A stretch of 64,000 nucleotides of DNA, taken from assembly GCF_003731765.1 (NCBI RefSeq), contig NZ_MOAL01000004.1:434001-498000 (forward strand). The letters run 5' to 3'. The notes beneath the pieces are model-generated. The model did not search any database, had not been told where the DNA came from, and saw nothing but the letters and a program-made list of their open reading frames with translations. This document shows positions 47,832 through 56,668 of this stretch, in pieces (position 1 is the stretch's first letter; every line of letters begins with the position of its first letter). This DNA comes from Pseudomonas chlororaphis (GTDB taxonomy: Bacteria; Pseudomonadota; Gammaproteobacteria; Pseudomonadales; Pseudomonadaceae). Position numbers and translations under genes: made by a program.

Positions 47832-48473
47832 TCAAGTGAACAGGCGATCCGCCAGGTCTTGTGCTTGTTGGCCGGCTGCCTGGCGTGCCAGGTGATCCAC
47901 CTCTTCGCCCAGGATGGTCTTCTCCACGATCAGCGAATGCACCTGCTTCACCCCGATAAAGTCCAACCAGGCCTCCACATAAGGCTTCTGGAAGTCGAAG
48001 CGCTGCGCCGGGGTCGCGGACTGGGCGGAAAAATCCAGGCCGCGAGCGTAGACCACCACGGCGGTTTTGTTCTTCAGCAGCCCTTGCAGGCCACGCTCGG
48101 GGTCGAAACTGAAGAGCAGGTCTTTCTGCGACACCAGGTCGATAAAGTGCTTGAGTTTGTAGGGAATGCTGAAATTCCACAGCGGCACCGACAGCAGTAT
48201 CAGATCGGCTTGATGCAAGGGCGCCGCGAGGGCTTCCAGGGTGTTCCAGGCTGTTTGTTGAGACGGGCTCAATGGCACGCCGCCAAGGCCTGCGTACTTG
48301 GCGTTGAGGGTGTCGTCGTCAAGCTCCGGCAACTGCGTGTCCCAAAGGTCCAGAGTGCTGGTCTCGACTTGGGCCAGGTGCGTGCGGCAGCCCGCCAGAA
48401 AGCGTTGGGCGATTTCCAGCGAGGCGGAACGCTGCTTGCGGGGCGAACATTGGATGTGCAGTAGGCGGGTCAT
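47832..48473 (-). CDS. azoR: FMN-dependent NADH:quinone/azo reductase
   Basis: This 213-residue flavodoxin-fold enzyme has LLHIQCSPRKQRSASLEIAQRFL (FMN phosphate loop), LLSVPLWNFSIPYKLKHFIDLV and VVYARGLDF, the AzoR family motifs. It uses NAD(P)H to reduce azo dyes and quinones. ATG 48473 begins with MTRLLHIQCSP. A LysR-type regulator is divergent from it, a common arrangement for this family. The number of paralogues in the genome is unknown. Confidence 0.9.
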   Translation of the reverse strand: MTRLLHIQCSPRKQRSASLEIAQRFLAGCRTHLAQVETSTLDLWDTQLPELDDDTLNAKYAGLGGVPLSPSQQTAWNTLEALAAPLHQADLILLSVPLWNFSIPYKLKHFIDLVSQKDLLFSFDPERGLQGLLKNKTAVVVYARGLDFSAQSATPAQRFDFQKPYVEAWLDFIGVKQVHSLIVEKTILGEEVDHLARQAAGQQAQDLADRLFT

Positions 48474-48534
48474 GGCGGTCGCTCGTTTGGCTGAAAGGAG
48501 CCGCATTGCAACATAGGTTTTTAAGGAATATAAA

Positions 48535-48562
48535 TCGTGATTTTTCGAATGATTAATCACGA
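48535..48562. promoter_or_regulatory. Inverted repeat between azoR and lysR, candidate LysR operator
   Basis: TCGTGATT (48535-48542) and AATCACGA (48555-48562) are perfect 8-bp arms with a 12-bp spacer. Their right edge is 9 bp before the regulator's ATG. This fits a self-regulated LysR operator. Confidence 0.68.
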
Positions 48563-48570
48563 GTTGAAAT

Positions 48571-49431
48571 ATGTTCGACCCTGTATTGCTCAAGACCTTT
48601 GTGGCGGTGGTGGATGAAGAGGGCTTCAGTCGGGCGGCGGAGAAACTCCACCTGACCCAGTCTGCGGTCAGTGGTCATTTGCGCCGTCTGGAAGAGCAAG
48701 TGGGCAAGCCTTTGCTGCTGCGCACCACCCGTTCCCAGCAACTGACCCTGGATGGCCAGCGGCTGCTGGCGTATGCGCGAGCCATCCTGGTGCTGAATCG
48801 CGATGCCTGGGCCGAGTTGACTCGTTCGGCGTTTCACGGGCGCTTGGCGATCGGCATCAGTGAGGACTTCGCCGAGCCGCGGCTGCTGCGCGAACTGCAG
48901 GAGTTTGCGGCGTTGTACCCCGGCATGTTGATTGATATTCAAGTGAACATTCCCGGCACGCTTCTCGACCAGCTCAAGCAGGGCGCCTTGCACGTGGTGG
49001 TGGGTTCGTTGTGCGACAGCAGCGAGCCGGGGCTGTTGTTGTGGCAAGAGCCCCTGGTCTGGGCCTGGGCGGCGCAACCTCTGGTGCGCTTGCCCACGCC
49101 CTTGCCGTTGGCGCTGTTTCCTGAGCCTTGCCCTTACCGCGAGGCGGCGCTGGTCCGGCTGGCCCAGGCGGGGGTTGCCCAGCGCACCGCGATGCTCTGC
49201 ACCAGCACCGTGGCGTTGCGGGCGGCGGCCTTGTCCGGTTTTGCCGTGGCGCCCATGGCGGCCAGTCAATTGACCCCGGGGCTGATGGCGCTTGGCGCAG
49301 AACAGGGTTTGCCGGCGTTGCCCGATGCAGTGTTTCGCTTGTTCAGTGGCGCAGAGGCCGACCCCGAGATTGTCGCGGCGCTGTCGCAGGTTATCCGTGA
49401 ATTCTGTGCAGGTCGTCGAACTCGGGTTTAG
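48571..49431 (+). CDS. LysR-family regulator divergent from azoR
   Basis: This 286-residue regulator has an N-terminal LysR helix-turn-helix (LLKTFVAVVDEEGFSRAAEKLHLTQSAVSGHLRRLEEQVGKPLL) and a C-terminal substrate-binding domain. It is likely to control azoR and itself. The effector is unknown. The ATG has GAG at 48561-48563 as a weak ribosome site inside the inverted repeat. A diguanylate cyclase gene follows after 150 bp. Confidence 0.9.
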   Translation: MFDPVLLKTFVAVVDEEGFSRAAEKLHLTQSAVSGHLRRLEEQVGKPLLLRTTRSQQLTLDGQRLLAYARAILVLNRDAWAELTRSAFHGRLAIGISEDFAEPRLLRELQEFAALYPGMLIDIQVNIPGTLLDQLKQGALHVVVGSLCDSSEPGLLLWQEPLVWAWAAQPLVRLPTPLPLALFPEPCPYREAALVRLAQAGVAQRTAMLCTSTVALRAAALSGFAVAPMAASQLTPGLMALGAEQGLPALPDAVFRLFSGAEADPEIVAALSQVIREFCAGRRTRV

Positions 49432-49582
49432 GCATTGATCGAGCCGGCCGATAACAGAAGAGCGAGGGGAGGGCGATCCAGGCCAAGGCTTCGCGTAGCG
49501 TGATTTGCCCGGCAGAAGACGTTGGGCTAGTCTCGAAAACCATCAGGGGATTTGGGCTGCGGCTCATGCCTTGCCCTTCAGG

Positions 49583-51163
49583 ATGTCGCTTTTGCCTATT
49601 CCCATTCACGATCCTCAGCAGGCGCCTGGCGGTACCCTCAAGCGCCTGCCGCTGCTCAAGGCGGCGGTGACTTTTATCGCCATGGTGTGCCTGTGCCTGT
49701 GCGGTCTCTTGTACCTCCAGTTGGAGCAGTCGCGGCGCCATGACCTGGAGCAGGCGGAGGTGATCTCCATCAACCTCACCCGCGCCATGGCGCAACAGGC
49801 CGAAGATACGTTCATGGAAGCTGACCTGGTGCTGATCAGCCTGGCCGAATGGATCCAGGCCGACGGCTACGGTCCTCGGCAACAGCCACGGCTGCGGCAG
49901 ACGTTTGTGCGGCGGGTGCAAACCCTGCAACAGCTCAGCGGTATGTTCCTCTTCGACAAGCATGGCCAGTGGGTGATCAGCTCGTTCGACCAACTGCCGC
50001 GCGGCGAGGGTGTGGCGGACCGCGAATACTTCAGGTTCCATCAGCAAAACGCCTCGCTGCAAGCGCACATCGGCCCGGCGATCCGCAGTCGGGCCGACAA
50101 CGAGTGGATCATTCCCATTTCCCGACGCCTGGATGACCAGGACGGGAATTTCCAGGGTGTGCTGCTCGCCGGAATCAAGCTGAAGTACTTCGATGAGTTC
50201 TTCAAAAGCTTCAATATCGATGAGCAAGGGGCCATGTTCCTGGCGTTGTCCGATGGCACTCTATTGGCCCGGCGCCCGTTTGAAGAGCGGCAGATCGGCG
50301 CTTCACTGGCCCGTGGGGAAATCTTCCGTACCTACCTGCCCAACGCGCTGTCGGGTAACGCCATGATTCCTTCTGTGGTGGATGGGGTTATGCGTTTGTA
50401 CGGTTATCGGCAATTGCAGGCCTACCCGCTGGTGGTGGCGGCGGCCAACTCCAGGGAGGCGATTCTCAAGGGGTGGTACGCCACGGCCTATCAGTCCTGC
50501 GCCATTGTCGCCCTGGTGGTGCTGGGCATTGGCTTGTTTGGCTGGGTGTTCGTGCATCAGGTCAAGAACGGTGAGCGCATCGAGGCTGACCTGCGGGAGG
50601 CGCAGGAGGCGCTCGAAGTCATCGCCACCCATGACAGCCTGACTGGGCTGGCCAATCGGCGTTTGTTCGAGCGGGCGCTGGAGATCGAGTTCAGCCGCGG
50701 GGCACGGCAGCAGAGCCCGTTGAGCCTGATTATGCTCGATATCGATTTCTTCAAAAGCTACAACGACACCTATGGCCATGTGGCAGGGGACCACTGTTTG
50801 AGTGAGGTCGCCAGCGCCCTGAAGAACGGCTGCCAGCGCAAAGCCGACCTGGCGGTGCGTTATGGGGGCGAGGAGTTCGCGGTGTTGCTGCCCGACACCG
50901 ATGCTCAAGGCGCCCTGGCCATGGCCGAGCAGATTCGCTTGAGCGTCCTGGACAAACACATCACTCACTCCGGCTCACCCTCGGGCAGCCTGACGGTGAG
51001 CCTGGGTTGCTACACCTTCGTGCCCAGTGGCCGCGACAGCATTGAGGTGTTTATCCAGCGCGCGGATGCGGCGCTGTATCGGGCCAAGCACACCGGCCGC
51101 AACCGCGTGGCGACCTTGTCCGCGGAGAGCAATGTCATGCCGCTGATGCGCTCGGATCGCTAA
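49583..51163 (+). CDS. Membrane diguanylate cyclase with Cache-like sensor
   Basis: This 526-residue protein has a transmembrane helix at about residues 26-44, a periplasmic double-Cache-like domain of about 240 residues (with DREYFRFHQQN and WIIPISRRL), a second helix (ALVVLGIGLFGWVFVHQV) and a GGDEF domain. The GGEEF active site is intact, and RKAD five residues upstream is the inhibitory site. It should make c-di-GMP in response to an external ligand. The ATG at 49583 has a poor ribosome site; a TTG upstream at 49505 would add 26 residues without a recognisable domain. The GNAT gene at 51167 is convergent, its end almost touching. Confidence 0.9.
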   Translation: MSLLPIPIHDPQQAPGGTLKRLPLLKAAVTFIAMVCLCLCGLLYLQLEQSRRHDLEQAEVISINLTRAMAQQAEDTFMEADLVLISLAEWIQADGYGPRQQPRLRQTFVRRVQTLQQLSGMFLFDKHGQWVISSFDQLPRGEGVADREYFRFHQQNASLQAHIGPAIRSRADNEWIIPISRRLDDQDGNFQGVLLAGIKLKYFDEFFKSFNIDEQGAMFLALSDGTLLARRPFEERQIGASLARGEIFRTYLPNALSGNAMIPSVVDGVMRLYGYRQLQAYPLVVAAANSREAILKGWYATAYQSCAIVALVVLGIGLFGWVFVHQVKNGERIEADLREAQEALEVIATHDSLTGLANRRLFERALEIEFSRGARQQSPLSLIMLDIDFFKSYNDTYGHVAGDHCLSEVASALKNGCQRKADLAVRYGGEEFAVLLPDTDAQGALAMAEQIRLSVLDKHITHSGSPSGSLTVSLGCYTFVPSGRDSIEVFIQRADAALYRAKHTGRNRVATLSAESNVMPLMRSDR

Positions 51164-51166
51164 ACC

Positions 51167-51754
51167 CTACGGCGCCGGGTCGTAGCCCGCGAGTTTGTGC
51201 TCCAGGGCCTGGCGCACCTCATCCCACTCATCGTCGATGATGCTGAAGCGCACCGAGTTGCGCTTGCGGCCGTCGGGCATGATCCGCTCGTGGCGCACGA
51301 TGCCTTCCTGCTGGGCCCCCAGGCGCAGAATCGCCGCCCGGGAGGCGTGATTGATTTCATCGGTGGTGAATTGCACGCGTACGCAGCCGAGTTCTTCGAA
51401 GGCGTAGCGCAGCATCAGGTACTTGGCTTCGGTGTTGACGAAGGTTTTTTGCCAGCGCCGGGCGATCCAGGTACTGCCGATCTCCAGCTTGCGATGTTGG
51501 CGGTCGATCTTCCAGAAACGCGTGCAGCCAATCACCTGCTGATTGGCCTTGAGCACTGTGACAAAAGGCAGCACGGTGCCGGCGTCACGGCCCGCCAGGG
51601 CCACGTCCAGATAGTGCTGCACGGTGCTGGGCGACGGCACCACGGTGAACGGCAGCTTCCATAACTCACCGTCTTGCGCGGCCGCGACCAGGGCGGCGGC
51701 GTCCGACCGTTGCAGGGGGCGCAGCAGAATGCGCGGGCCTTCCAGGGGTTGCAT
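51167..51754 (-). CDS. RimJ/RimL-type GNAT acetyltransferase
   Basis: This 195-residue protein starts MQPLEGPRILLRPLQRSDAAALVAAA and has the GNAT motifs VIGCTRFWKID, LEIGSTWIARRWQKTFVNTEAKYLML and VQFTTDEINHASRAAILRLGA. These are typical of RimJ/RimL-type N-acetyltransferases and the YkkB-type set. The substrate is unknown. The frame is open to 51865, but ATG 51754 starts the domain. It ends 3 bp from the GGDEF gene end. Confidence 0.87.
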   Translation of the reverse strand: MQPLEGPRILLRPLQRSDAAALVAAAQDGELWKLPFTVVPSPSTVQHYLDVALAGRDAGTVLPFVTVLKANQQVIGCTRFWKIDRQHRKLEIGSTWIARRWQKTFVNTEAKYLMLRYAFEELGCVRVQFTTDEINHASRAAILRLGAQQEGIVRHERIMPDGRKRNSVRFSIIDDEWDEVRQALEHKLAGYDPAP

Positions 51755-51978
51755 GGTGTGCTGCTCGTAAGGGCAAGGTGGGGGTATTACAGAGGGGCGC
51801 TGGCGGGCTGGCAAGGTCCAATGGCGGGCTCCCGGGATAAAAATGGGGTATCCACAGAGGTCCATTCAGCCCCGGGTGCTTGTCCGCTTCAGGGCTCTTG
51901 CGTCTCTAGATCCAAGCGAATGTGGAACTATGCGAATCCTTTTGTGGGGGGCATCGCTAGGTGATGCTGCCAGTGGCG

Positions 51979-52431
51979 CTAACGGATATCTCGGCGCCAC
52001 TGGCCGCTGCCGGGATGAAAGCGTCGGCAGGCTATTCCCAGTCGCGGACGGATCAGCGGGATGGCGAAGCGACGCACGGTGAAATAGAAGCGGTACTCGG
52101 CGAGCCCTTCGATGGTCAGGTAAAAGTGCTCATCGTCCTGCCATTCCACTGCGTCGAGGCTATAGCTGCTGTACCACTTGTTGAGCAGGCGCTGGGCGAC
52201 GATCCGTTGCAGGCTCTTGTCCACCAGCACGACAAACACCGCTTCCTCGATCCAGTAATCCAGCTCGGTGAACAGCAGGTAACCGTGGCGGGTTTCGTAT
52301 TGCCTACGCAGCACGCGCCCTGGTACTCGCAGGGCGGTCGGTTGCCCGTCGGCCAGCAGTTGCCGGTCATCCGGGTCGGTGGCGCCAGGACCTTGATGGT
52401 CGGCAAAGGTGAAGCGAGTGATGGCTTTCAT
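51979..52431 (-). CDS. Hypothetical protein
   Basis: This 150-residue protein begins MKAITRFTFADHQGPGATDP and is rich in aromatic and charged residues, with LLFTELDYWIEEAVFVVLVD, LLNKWYSSYSLDAVEW and LTIEGLAEYRFYFTVRRFAIP. It has no signal peptide or membrane segment, and I recognise no family. The ATG at 52431 is 177 bp from the purine permease start, on the opposite strand. The 224 bp before the GNAT gene contain nothing clear. Confidence 0.62.
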   Translation of the reverse strand: MKAITRFTFADHQGPGATDPDDRQLLADGQPTALRVPGRVLRRQYETRHGYLLFTELDYWIEEAVFVVLVDKSLQRIVAQRLLNKWYSSYSLDAVEWQDDEHFYLTIEGLAEYRFYFTVRRFAIPLIRPRLGIACRRFHPGSGQWRRDIR

Positions 52432-52530
52432 TGGCCCTGAAGTCGTCGTCCAAGCGCGGGGATTCTAGCAGGGGATGGGTTTTTTACGGGAATTGCGTGG
52501 GGGCCAATGCGCCGGAAAGTTGGCCGATAA

Positions 52531-52576
52531 ACTGTATACAATTTTATAGACAGTTGTCTTGTATGTTGCATACAGT
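52531..52576. promoter_or_regulatory. 46-bp dyad upstream of purine permease
   Basis: ACTGTATAC (52531-52539) and GCATACAGT (52568-52576) match in 8 of 9 positions, and GACA-GT-TGTC at 52549-52558 shares the same centre. TTGGCC (52520-52525) with TTTATA (52543-52548) at 17 bp may be the promoter inside it. A dimeric regulator is likely. Confidence 0.6.
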
Positions 52577-52608
52577 GTGCGCAGAACAAAAACAGGGAAC
52601 CCCACACC

Positions 52609-54150
52609 ATGAATACGTCCCACGTTTCACCGCAGCGCCCCGAAGATGAAAATTTGGGTGTTGGCGCGAATATGGCTTATGGCCTGCAACACGTTCTGAC
52701 CATGTATGGGGGCATCGTGGCGGTGCCGCTGATCGTCGGCCAGGCGGCGGGGTTATCCCCCGCAGAGATCGGCCTGTTAATCGCCGCTTCGCTGTTTGCC
52801 GGTGGCCTGGCGACCTTGCTGCAGACCTTGGGTTTGCCGTTTTTCGGTTGCAAGCTGCCGCTGGTGCAGGGGGTGTCTTTTGCCGGCGTGTCGACCATGG
52901 TGGCGATTGTCAGCAGCACGGGTGAGGTGGGCTTCCAGTCGATCCTGGGAGCGGTGATCGCAGCTTCGCTGATCGGCCTGTTGATCACCCCGGTGTTCTC
53001 CAGGATCACCAAATTCTTTCCGCCGCTGGTTACCGGCATTGTTATCACCACCATTGGCCTGACGCTGATGCCGGTGGCTGCACGCTGGGCCATGGGCGGC
53101 AACAGCCGCGCGCCGGACTTCGGCAGCATGGCGAACGTCGGCCTGGCGGCGTTGACCCTGGTGTTGGTGCTGTTGTTGAGCAAAATCGGCAGCGCGGCGA
53201 TTTCCCGCTTGTCGATTCTTCTGGCCATGATCATCGGCACCGTTATCGCGGTGTTCCTGGGCATGGCGGACTTTTCCAGCGTGACCCAGGGGCCGATGTT
53301 CGGCCTGCCCACACCTTTCCATTTCGGCATGCCGACCTTCCATGTCGCGGCGATCCTGTCGATGTGCATCGTGGTCATGGTGACCCTGGTGGAAACCTCG
53401 GCGGACATCCTCGCGGTGGGTGAAATCATCCACACCAAGGTCGACTCCAAGCGCCTGGGCGATGGCCTGCGTGCCGACATGCTGTCGAGCATGATCGCGC
53501 CGATCTTTGGCTCTTTCACGCAGAGTGCCTTTGCCCAGAACGTCGGGCTGGTGGCGGTCACCGGGATCAAGAGCCGTTTTGTGGTGGCGACCGGCGGCGT
53601 GTTTCTGGTGATCCTCGGCTTACTGCCCTTCATGGGGCGGGTGATCGCTGCGGTACCCACCTCGGTGCTGGGCGGTGCCGGTATCGTGCTGTTTGGCACC
53701 GTGGCCGCCAGTGGCATTCGGACCCTGTCCAAGGTCGACTACCGCAACAACATGAACCTGATCATCGTCGCTACTTCCATCGGCTTCGGCATGATCCCGA
53801 TCGCCGCGCCTAGCTTCTACGATCACTTCCCCAGCTGGTTCGCGACTATCTTCCACTCGGGCATCAGCTCGTCGGCGATCATGGCGATCCTGCTGAACCT
53901 GGCGTTCAACCATTTCACTGCGGGCAACTCGGACCAGCAGTCGGTATTTGTCGCGGGGACCGAGCGCAGCCTGCGCTTCCATGACATTGCGGCCCTGCGT
54001 GAAGGCGACTACTTCAGCGGTGGCAAGCTGCATGATGCCGAAGGTAATGAAGTACCCCTGGTGACGGAGGAGCCGGGCCATTCGCCGAACCAGGCCGGCG
54101 ATGGTTCGTTACCGAGCCATGCACGAGGCAGTACCGAGGCGACTCACTGA
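52609..54150 (+). CDS. NCS2-family purine permease (xanthine/urate type)
   Basis: This 513-residue transporter has about fourteen helices. It has VGANMAYGLQHVLTMYGGIVAVPLIVG, then LPLVQGVSFAGVSTM in the conserved region, the central QSAFAQNVGLVAVTGIKSR and TSVLGGAGIVLFGTVAASGI, which fit the XanQ/UacT branch. It should import xanthine or uric acid with protons. RBS GGGAA lies upstream. A terminator follows, and the exact purine is not settled by the sequence. Confidence 0.9.
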   Translation: MNTSHVSPQRPEDENLGVGANMAYGLQHVLTMYGGIVAVPLIVGQAAGLSPAEIGLLIAASLFAGGLATLLQTLGLPFFGCKLPLVQGVSFAGVSTMVAIVSSTGEVGFQSILGAVIAASLIGLLITPVFSRITKFFPPLVTGIVITTIGLTLMPVAARWAMGGNSRAPDFGSMANVGLAALTLVLVLLLSKIGSAAISRLSILLAMIIGTVIAVFLGMADFSSVTQGPMFGLPTPFHFGMPTFHVAAILSMCIVVMVTLVETSADILAVGEIIHTKVDSKRLGDGLRADMLSSMIAPIFGSFTQSAFAQNVGLVAVTGIKSRFVVATGGVFLVILGLLPFMGRVIAAVPTSVLGGAGIVLFGTVAASGIRTLSKVDYRNNMNLIIVATSIGFGMIPIAAPSFYDHFPSWFATIFHSGISSSAIMAILLNLAFNHFTAGNSDQQSVFVAGTERSLRFHDIAALREGDYFSGGKLHDAEGNEVPLVTEEPGHSPNQAGDGSLPSHARGSTEATH

Positions 54151-54167
54151 AGCTGATCCGCCCATCC

Positions 54168-54202
54168 AAAAAAAACGGCGCCCGCAAGGCGCCGTTTTTT
54201 TT
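54168..54202. terminator. Bidirectional terminator after purine permease
   Basis: ACGGCGCC (54175-54182) pairs with GGCGCCGT (54188-54195), with flanking A and T runs extending it. It serves the permease and the convergent SH3-like gene. Confidence 0.93.
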
Positions 54203-54210
54203 GCGGTTGA

Positions 54211-54798
54211 TTATTCCAGGTTGTCCAACGGCTTCATCGCCTGCAGAGCGTCAGGGTTGTCTTGGTACTGCTGGCGCAAGGTGGCGAGCTGGCGATCATG
54301 GCCTGTGCAGACCTCGTTCACCGCCTTCTCCAGGAAGGCCCGGCGCTCCTCGTCGTAGGCTTCCTCGCCGGCAAAGTGTTCGCAGGCTTCGTGGCGCTGG
54401 ATGAGCGCCGCCACTTCATCGGGAAGCTCGGCGCCGCTTGCGCCATAGTGCTTGCCCAACAGCAGGCGTTTGTTTTCGACCCAGCCTTTGTAGTCCTCAC
54501 CGTCCTTGCCGATGTACATGACCTGGGTCCAGCCGTCTTCGCTGGAGGCGTACACCGTCAGCCCATCACCGGGAATCACATAAAGCTTCTTGTTCACGCA
54601 GGCGGCGCTCGGCCCGCTGTGAAAGTGCAGGCGACCCTGGCCGATGACCTTGGCTTCCAGGGGCGGGCGGTATTCGCCGGCTTCCAGGGACACCTTGTCG
54701 CTCAAGGTGGCGCAGTCCATGGGCGTTTCGGCCAGGGCCGGCAGGGGCAGAAGGGAGAGCAGGCCGCACAGGGGCAGCAGGCGCAGAAGTCGGTCCAT
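54211..54798 (-). CDS. Secreted SH3-like protein
   Basis: This 195-residue protein starts with a signal peptide (MDRLLRLLPLCGLLSLLPLPALAE) and then has a bacterial SH3-like part, with LTVYASSEDGWTQVMYIGKDGEDYKGWVENKRL, and a helical C-terminal part with two cysteines (EACEHFAG and NEVCTG). The C-terminal part resembles lysozyme-inhibitor (LprI-like) helical domains, though this is tentative. ATG 54798 starts the signal peptide; ATG 54813 is also possible. It is probably periplasmic or secreted. Confidence 0.72.
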   Translation of the reverse strand: MDRLLRLLPLCGLLSLLPLPALAETPMDCATLSDKVSLEAGEYRPPLEAKVIGQGRLHFHSGPSAACVNKKLYVIPGDGLTVYASSEDGWTQVMYIGKDGEDYKGWVENKRLLLGKHYGASGAELPDEVAALIQRHEACEHFAGEEAYDEERRAFLEKAVNEVCTGHDRQLATLRQQYQDNPDALQAMKPLDNLE

Positions 54799-54901
54799 CG
54801 CGAGGGGGTCCATGAGGTGGGATTGCGGATCTCGCGATGGTAATGACAAAGACGCGGCCTGTGAATGATCGCCGACCGCATCCGCTGGGTGATGGCCCGT
54901 T

Positions 54902-56059
54902 TTAGTCGGCTGCCTCGCTCAATTGCCCTTGGCGCACCAGGGACAGTGCAAATACCACCACTATGGCAGCGGCGGCCGCCAGGGTCAGGGGCAGGCCATA
55001 GCTGCCGCCGCTCATGGCCGCGCCGCTGAGCAAGGGTCCCAACAGGCTGCCGATGCCCCAGAGCAGGCCGGCGCTGGCGTTGGCGGTGACCAGGTCGGCG
55101 CCGCTGAAGGATTGGCCTATCAGTACGATGGCCAGGGTATAGATGCCGCCGGCCGCCGCACCGAGGATCACCAGGCTGGGCCAGAGCAGGGCGGGGGCTT
55201 CCATGAGCAGCGGCAGGCCCAGGCCGATTGCCAGGGCAACGATGCCGCAGCCGAGGTAGATGCCAGGGCGCCCGAGTGTGTCCGAGAGCCAGCCGAGGGG
55301 GAACTGGAAGGCCGTGTCGCCCAGCAGGATGATGGTCACCATCAGGGCCGCGAGCTTGATGCTGTAGCCATGGCCGGCGGCGTAGACCGGAAACAGCGAC
55401 AGAATCACGCTGTCGAAAAACGCGAAGAACAGGATGCCCACGCACAGTGCCGGGGCGATGCGGATAAAGCCCAGCACCGAGAAGGTCCGACTTTCGGCGT
55501 GGGGTGCCTGGAGGTCTGCCTGGGGCAGGGTCAGCCAGACCACGGCGATCGCCACGGCGTAGCCGACGCTGACGATAGACAGCACGGCCGGCCCTCCGGT
55601 GCCCAATAGCGAGACCAGGCCCGGGCCCAGTAGTTGGAAGAAGGTGAAACAGGTGGTGTAGACCGCCACCAGCCGTCCGCGGGTAGCGTCCTCGGCCATT
55701 TCATTGACCCAGGTTTCCCCGAGAATAATGATCAGCCCTGCGCCCAGGCCCATGGCGATCCGCGCCAGGCCCAGGCTGTAGAGGCTGGCCCCTGGCCATT
55801 CCAGGGCGGCCACGCTCAAGGCGCAAAGGCTGAAGCACAGCAGGTAGATCTGGCGCCGGGTCAGGCGCAGGCACAGGGCGTTGACCAGGAAGGCCGAGAG
55901 CATCATGCCCGCGGCTGGCAGCGCCGACATGATGCCTATCTGGTTGTTGGAGGCACCGGCCTGGTACAAACGCAAGGCGAGGATCGGCACGGTGGAACCG
56001 ATGCTCAGGCCGACAATGGAAATGCCCAGGATCAGGGCGGCTAACAGGGCTTTGTTCAT
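54902..56059 (-). CDS. MFS transporter, YcaD-like
   Basis: This 385-residue protein has twelve helices. It has an N-terminal SIVGLSIGSTVPILALRLYQAGASNNQIGIMSALPAAGMM and LIIILGETWVNEMAEDATRGRLVAVYTT, found in the YcaD/YfcJ-type MFS branch. The substrate is unknown. ATG 56059 is preferred over TTG 56065. A perfect 20-bp palindrome lies 11 bp upstream, and a REPIN 40 bp beyond that. Confidence 0.83.
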   Translation of the reverse strand: MNKALLAALILGISIVGLSIGSTVPILALRLYQAGASNNQIGIMSALPAAGMMLSAFLVNALCLRLTRRQIYLLCFSLCALSVAALEWPGASLYSLGLARIAMGLGAGLIIILGETWVNEMAEDATRGRLVAVYTTCFTFFQLLGPGLVSLLGTGGPAVLSIVSVGYAVAIAVVWLTLPQADLQAPHAESRTFSVLGFIRIAPALCVGILFFAFFDSVILSLFPVYAAGHGYSIKLAALMVTIILLGDTAFQFPLGWLSDTLGRPGIYLGCGIVALAIGLGLPLLMEAPALLWPSLVILGAAAGGIYTLAIVLIGQSFSGADLVTANASAGLLWGIGSLLGPLLSGAAMSGGSYGLPLTLAAAAAIVVVFALSLVRQGQLSEAAD

Positions 56060-56070
56060 GATCAAGACCC

Positions 56071-56090
56071 GCGCCTGAAGCTTCAGGCGC
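56071..56090. promoter_or_regulatory. Perfect 20-bp palindrome upstream of MFS gene
   Basis: GCGCCTGAAG is followed at once by CTTCAGGCGC. On the minus strand it precedes the MFS start by 11 bp and follows a T run. It could be an operator, or a leader hairpin that would hide the ribosome site. Confidence 0.62.
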
Positions 56091-56108
56091 CAAAAAAGGG
56101 GGATGCGC

Positions 56109-56190
56109 GTAGGAGCCGGCTTGCCGGCGAAAAGGCCATTGTGGGATGTGCTGCTGTTCAGGGCGCCTTCGCTGGCAAGCCAGCTCCTAC
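56109..56190. mobile_element. REPIN: two inverted REP sequences
   Basis: A REP copy at 56109-56131 and an inverted copy at 56168-56190 share the Pseudomonas core (GGAGCCGGCTTGCCGGCGA type, with CTGG variants in the second). The 82-bp hairpin-like unit is the form thought to be moved by RAYT transposases. It lies between the MFS gene and a gene-poor stretch. Confidence 0.9.
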
Positions 56191-56592
56191 AACCTCGCGG
56201 TTGGCGGTGCAGTCAATTGCAGTTAGCGACTGCCCTGATGCGGGGAGAAGGTGAAGGCAAACAGGACGCTACGGCGCCGACGATTGATCGCGCAGTCCTG
56301 CTGGGCAACGGCCAGGGTTGCCGAGGGGCTCATCAAGGGGGAGGGGCACGGTGACTGTGCTGTCGAGAACATCACATCGTCTGATTGCTTGGATAAAGAG
56401 GCGGACAGCCTACGTCGGCCCTTGAGGCAAAGCAACAGGGTCGGTACAGGAAGGTTTCTGTTGGGCAAAACACGTGCATCCGCGCGTCTGGCTGACGGGC
56501 GGATCGGTTATCTCTCGGGGGCGATGCTTGAGCTGACGTGCCGAAAGAGCAGGGCGCTCTCATAAACATCAAGGCAAATCAGTGTAGGAATA
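56191..56592. other. 402-bp gene-poor stretch between REPIN and tRNA-Asn
   Basis: Short frames are present on both strands, but none has a good start or a recognisable domain. Base composition is more even than in neighbouring genes. A gene relic is possible; nothing was identified. Confidence 0.5.

Positions 56593-56668
<76 letters not shown>

Noticed and set aside
56223..56565. Small frames on both strands before tRNA-Asn
   Set aside because: Neither has a good start or matches any known family.
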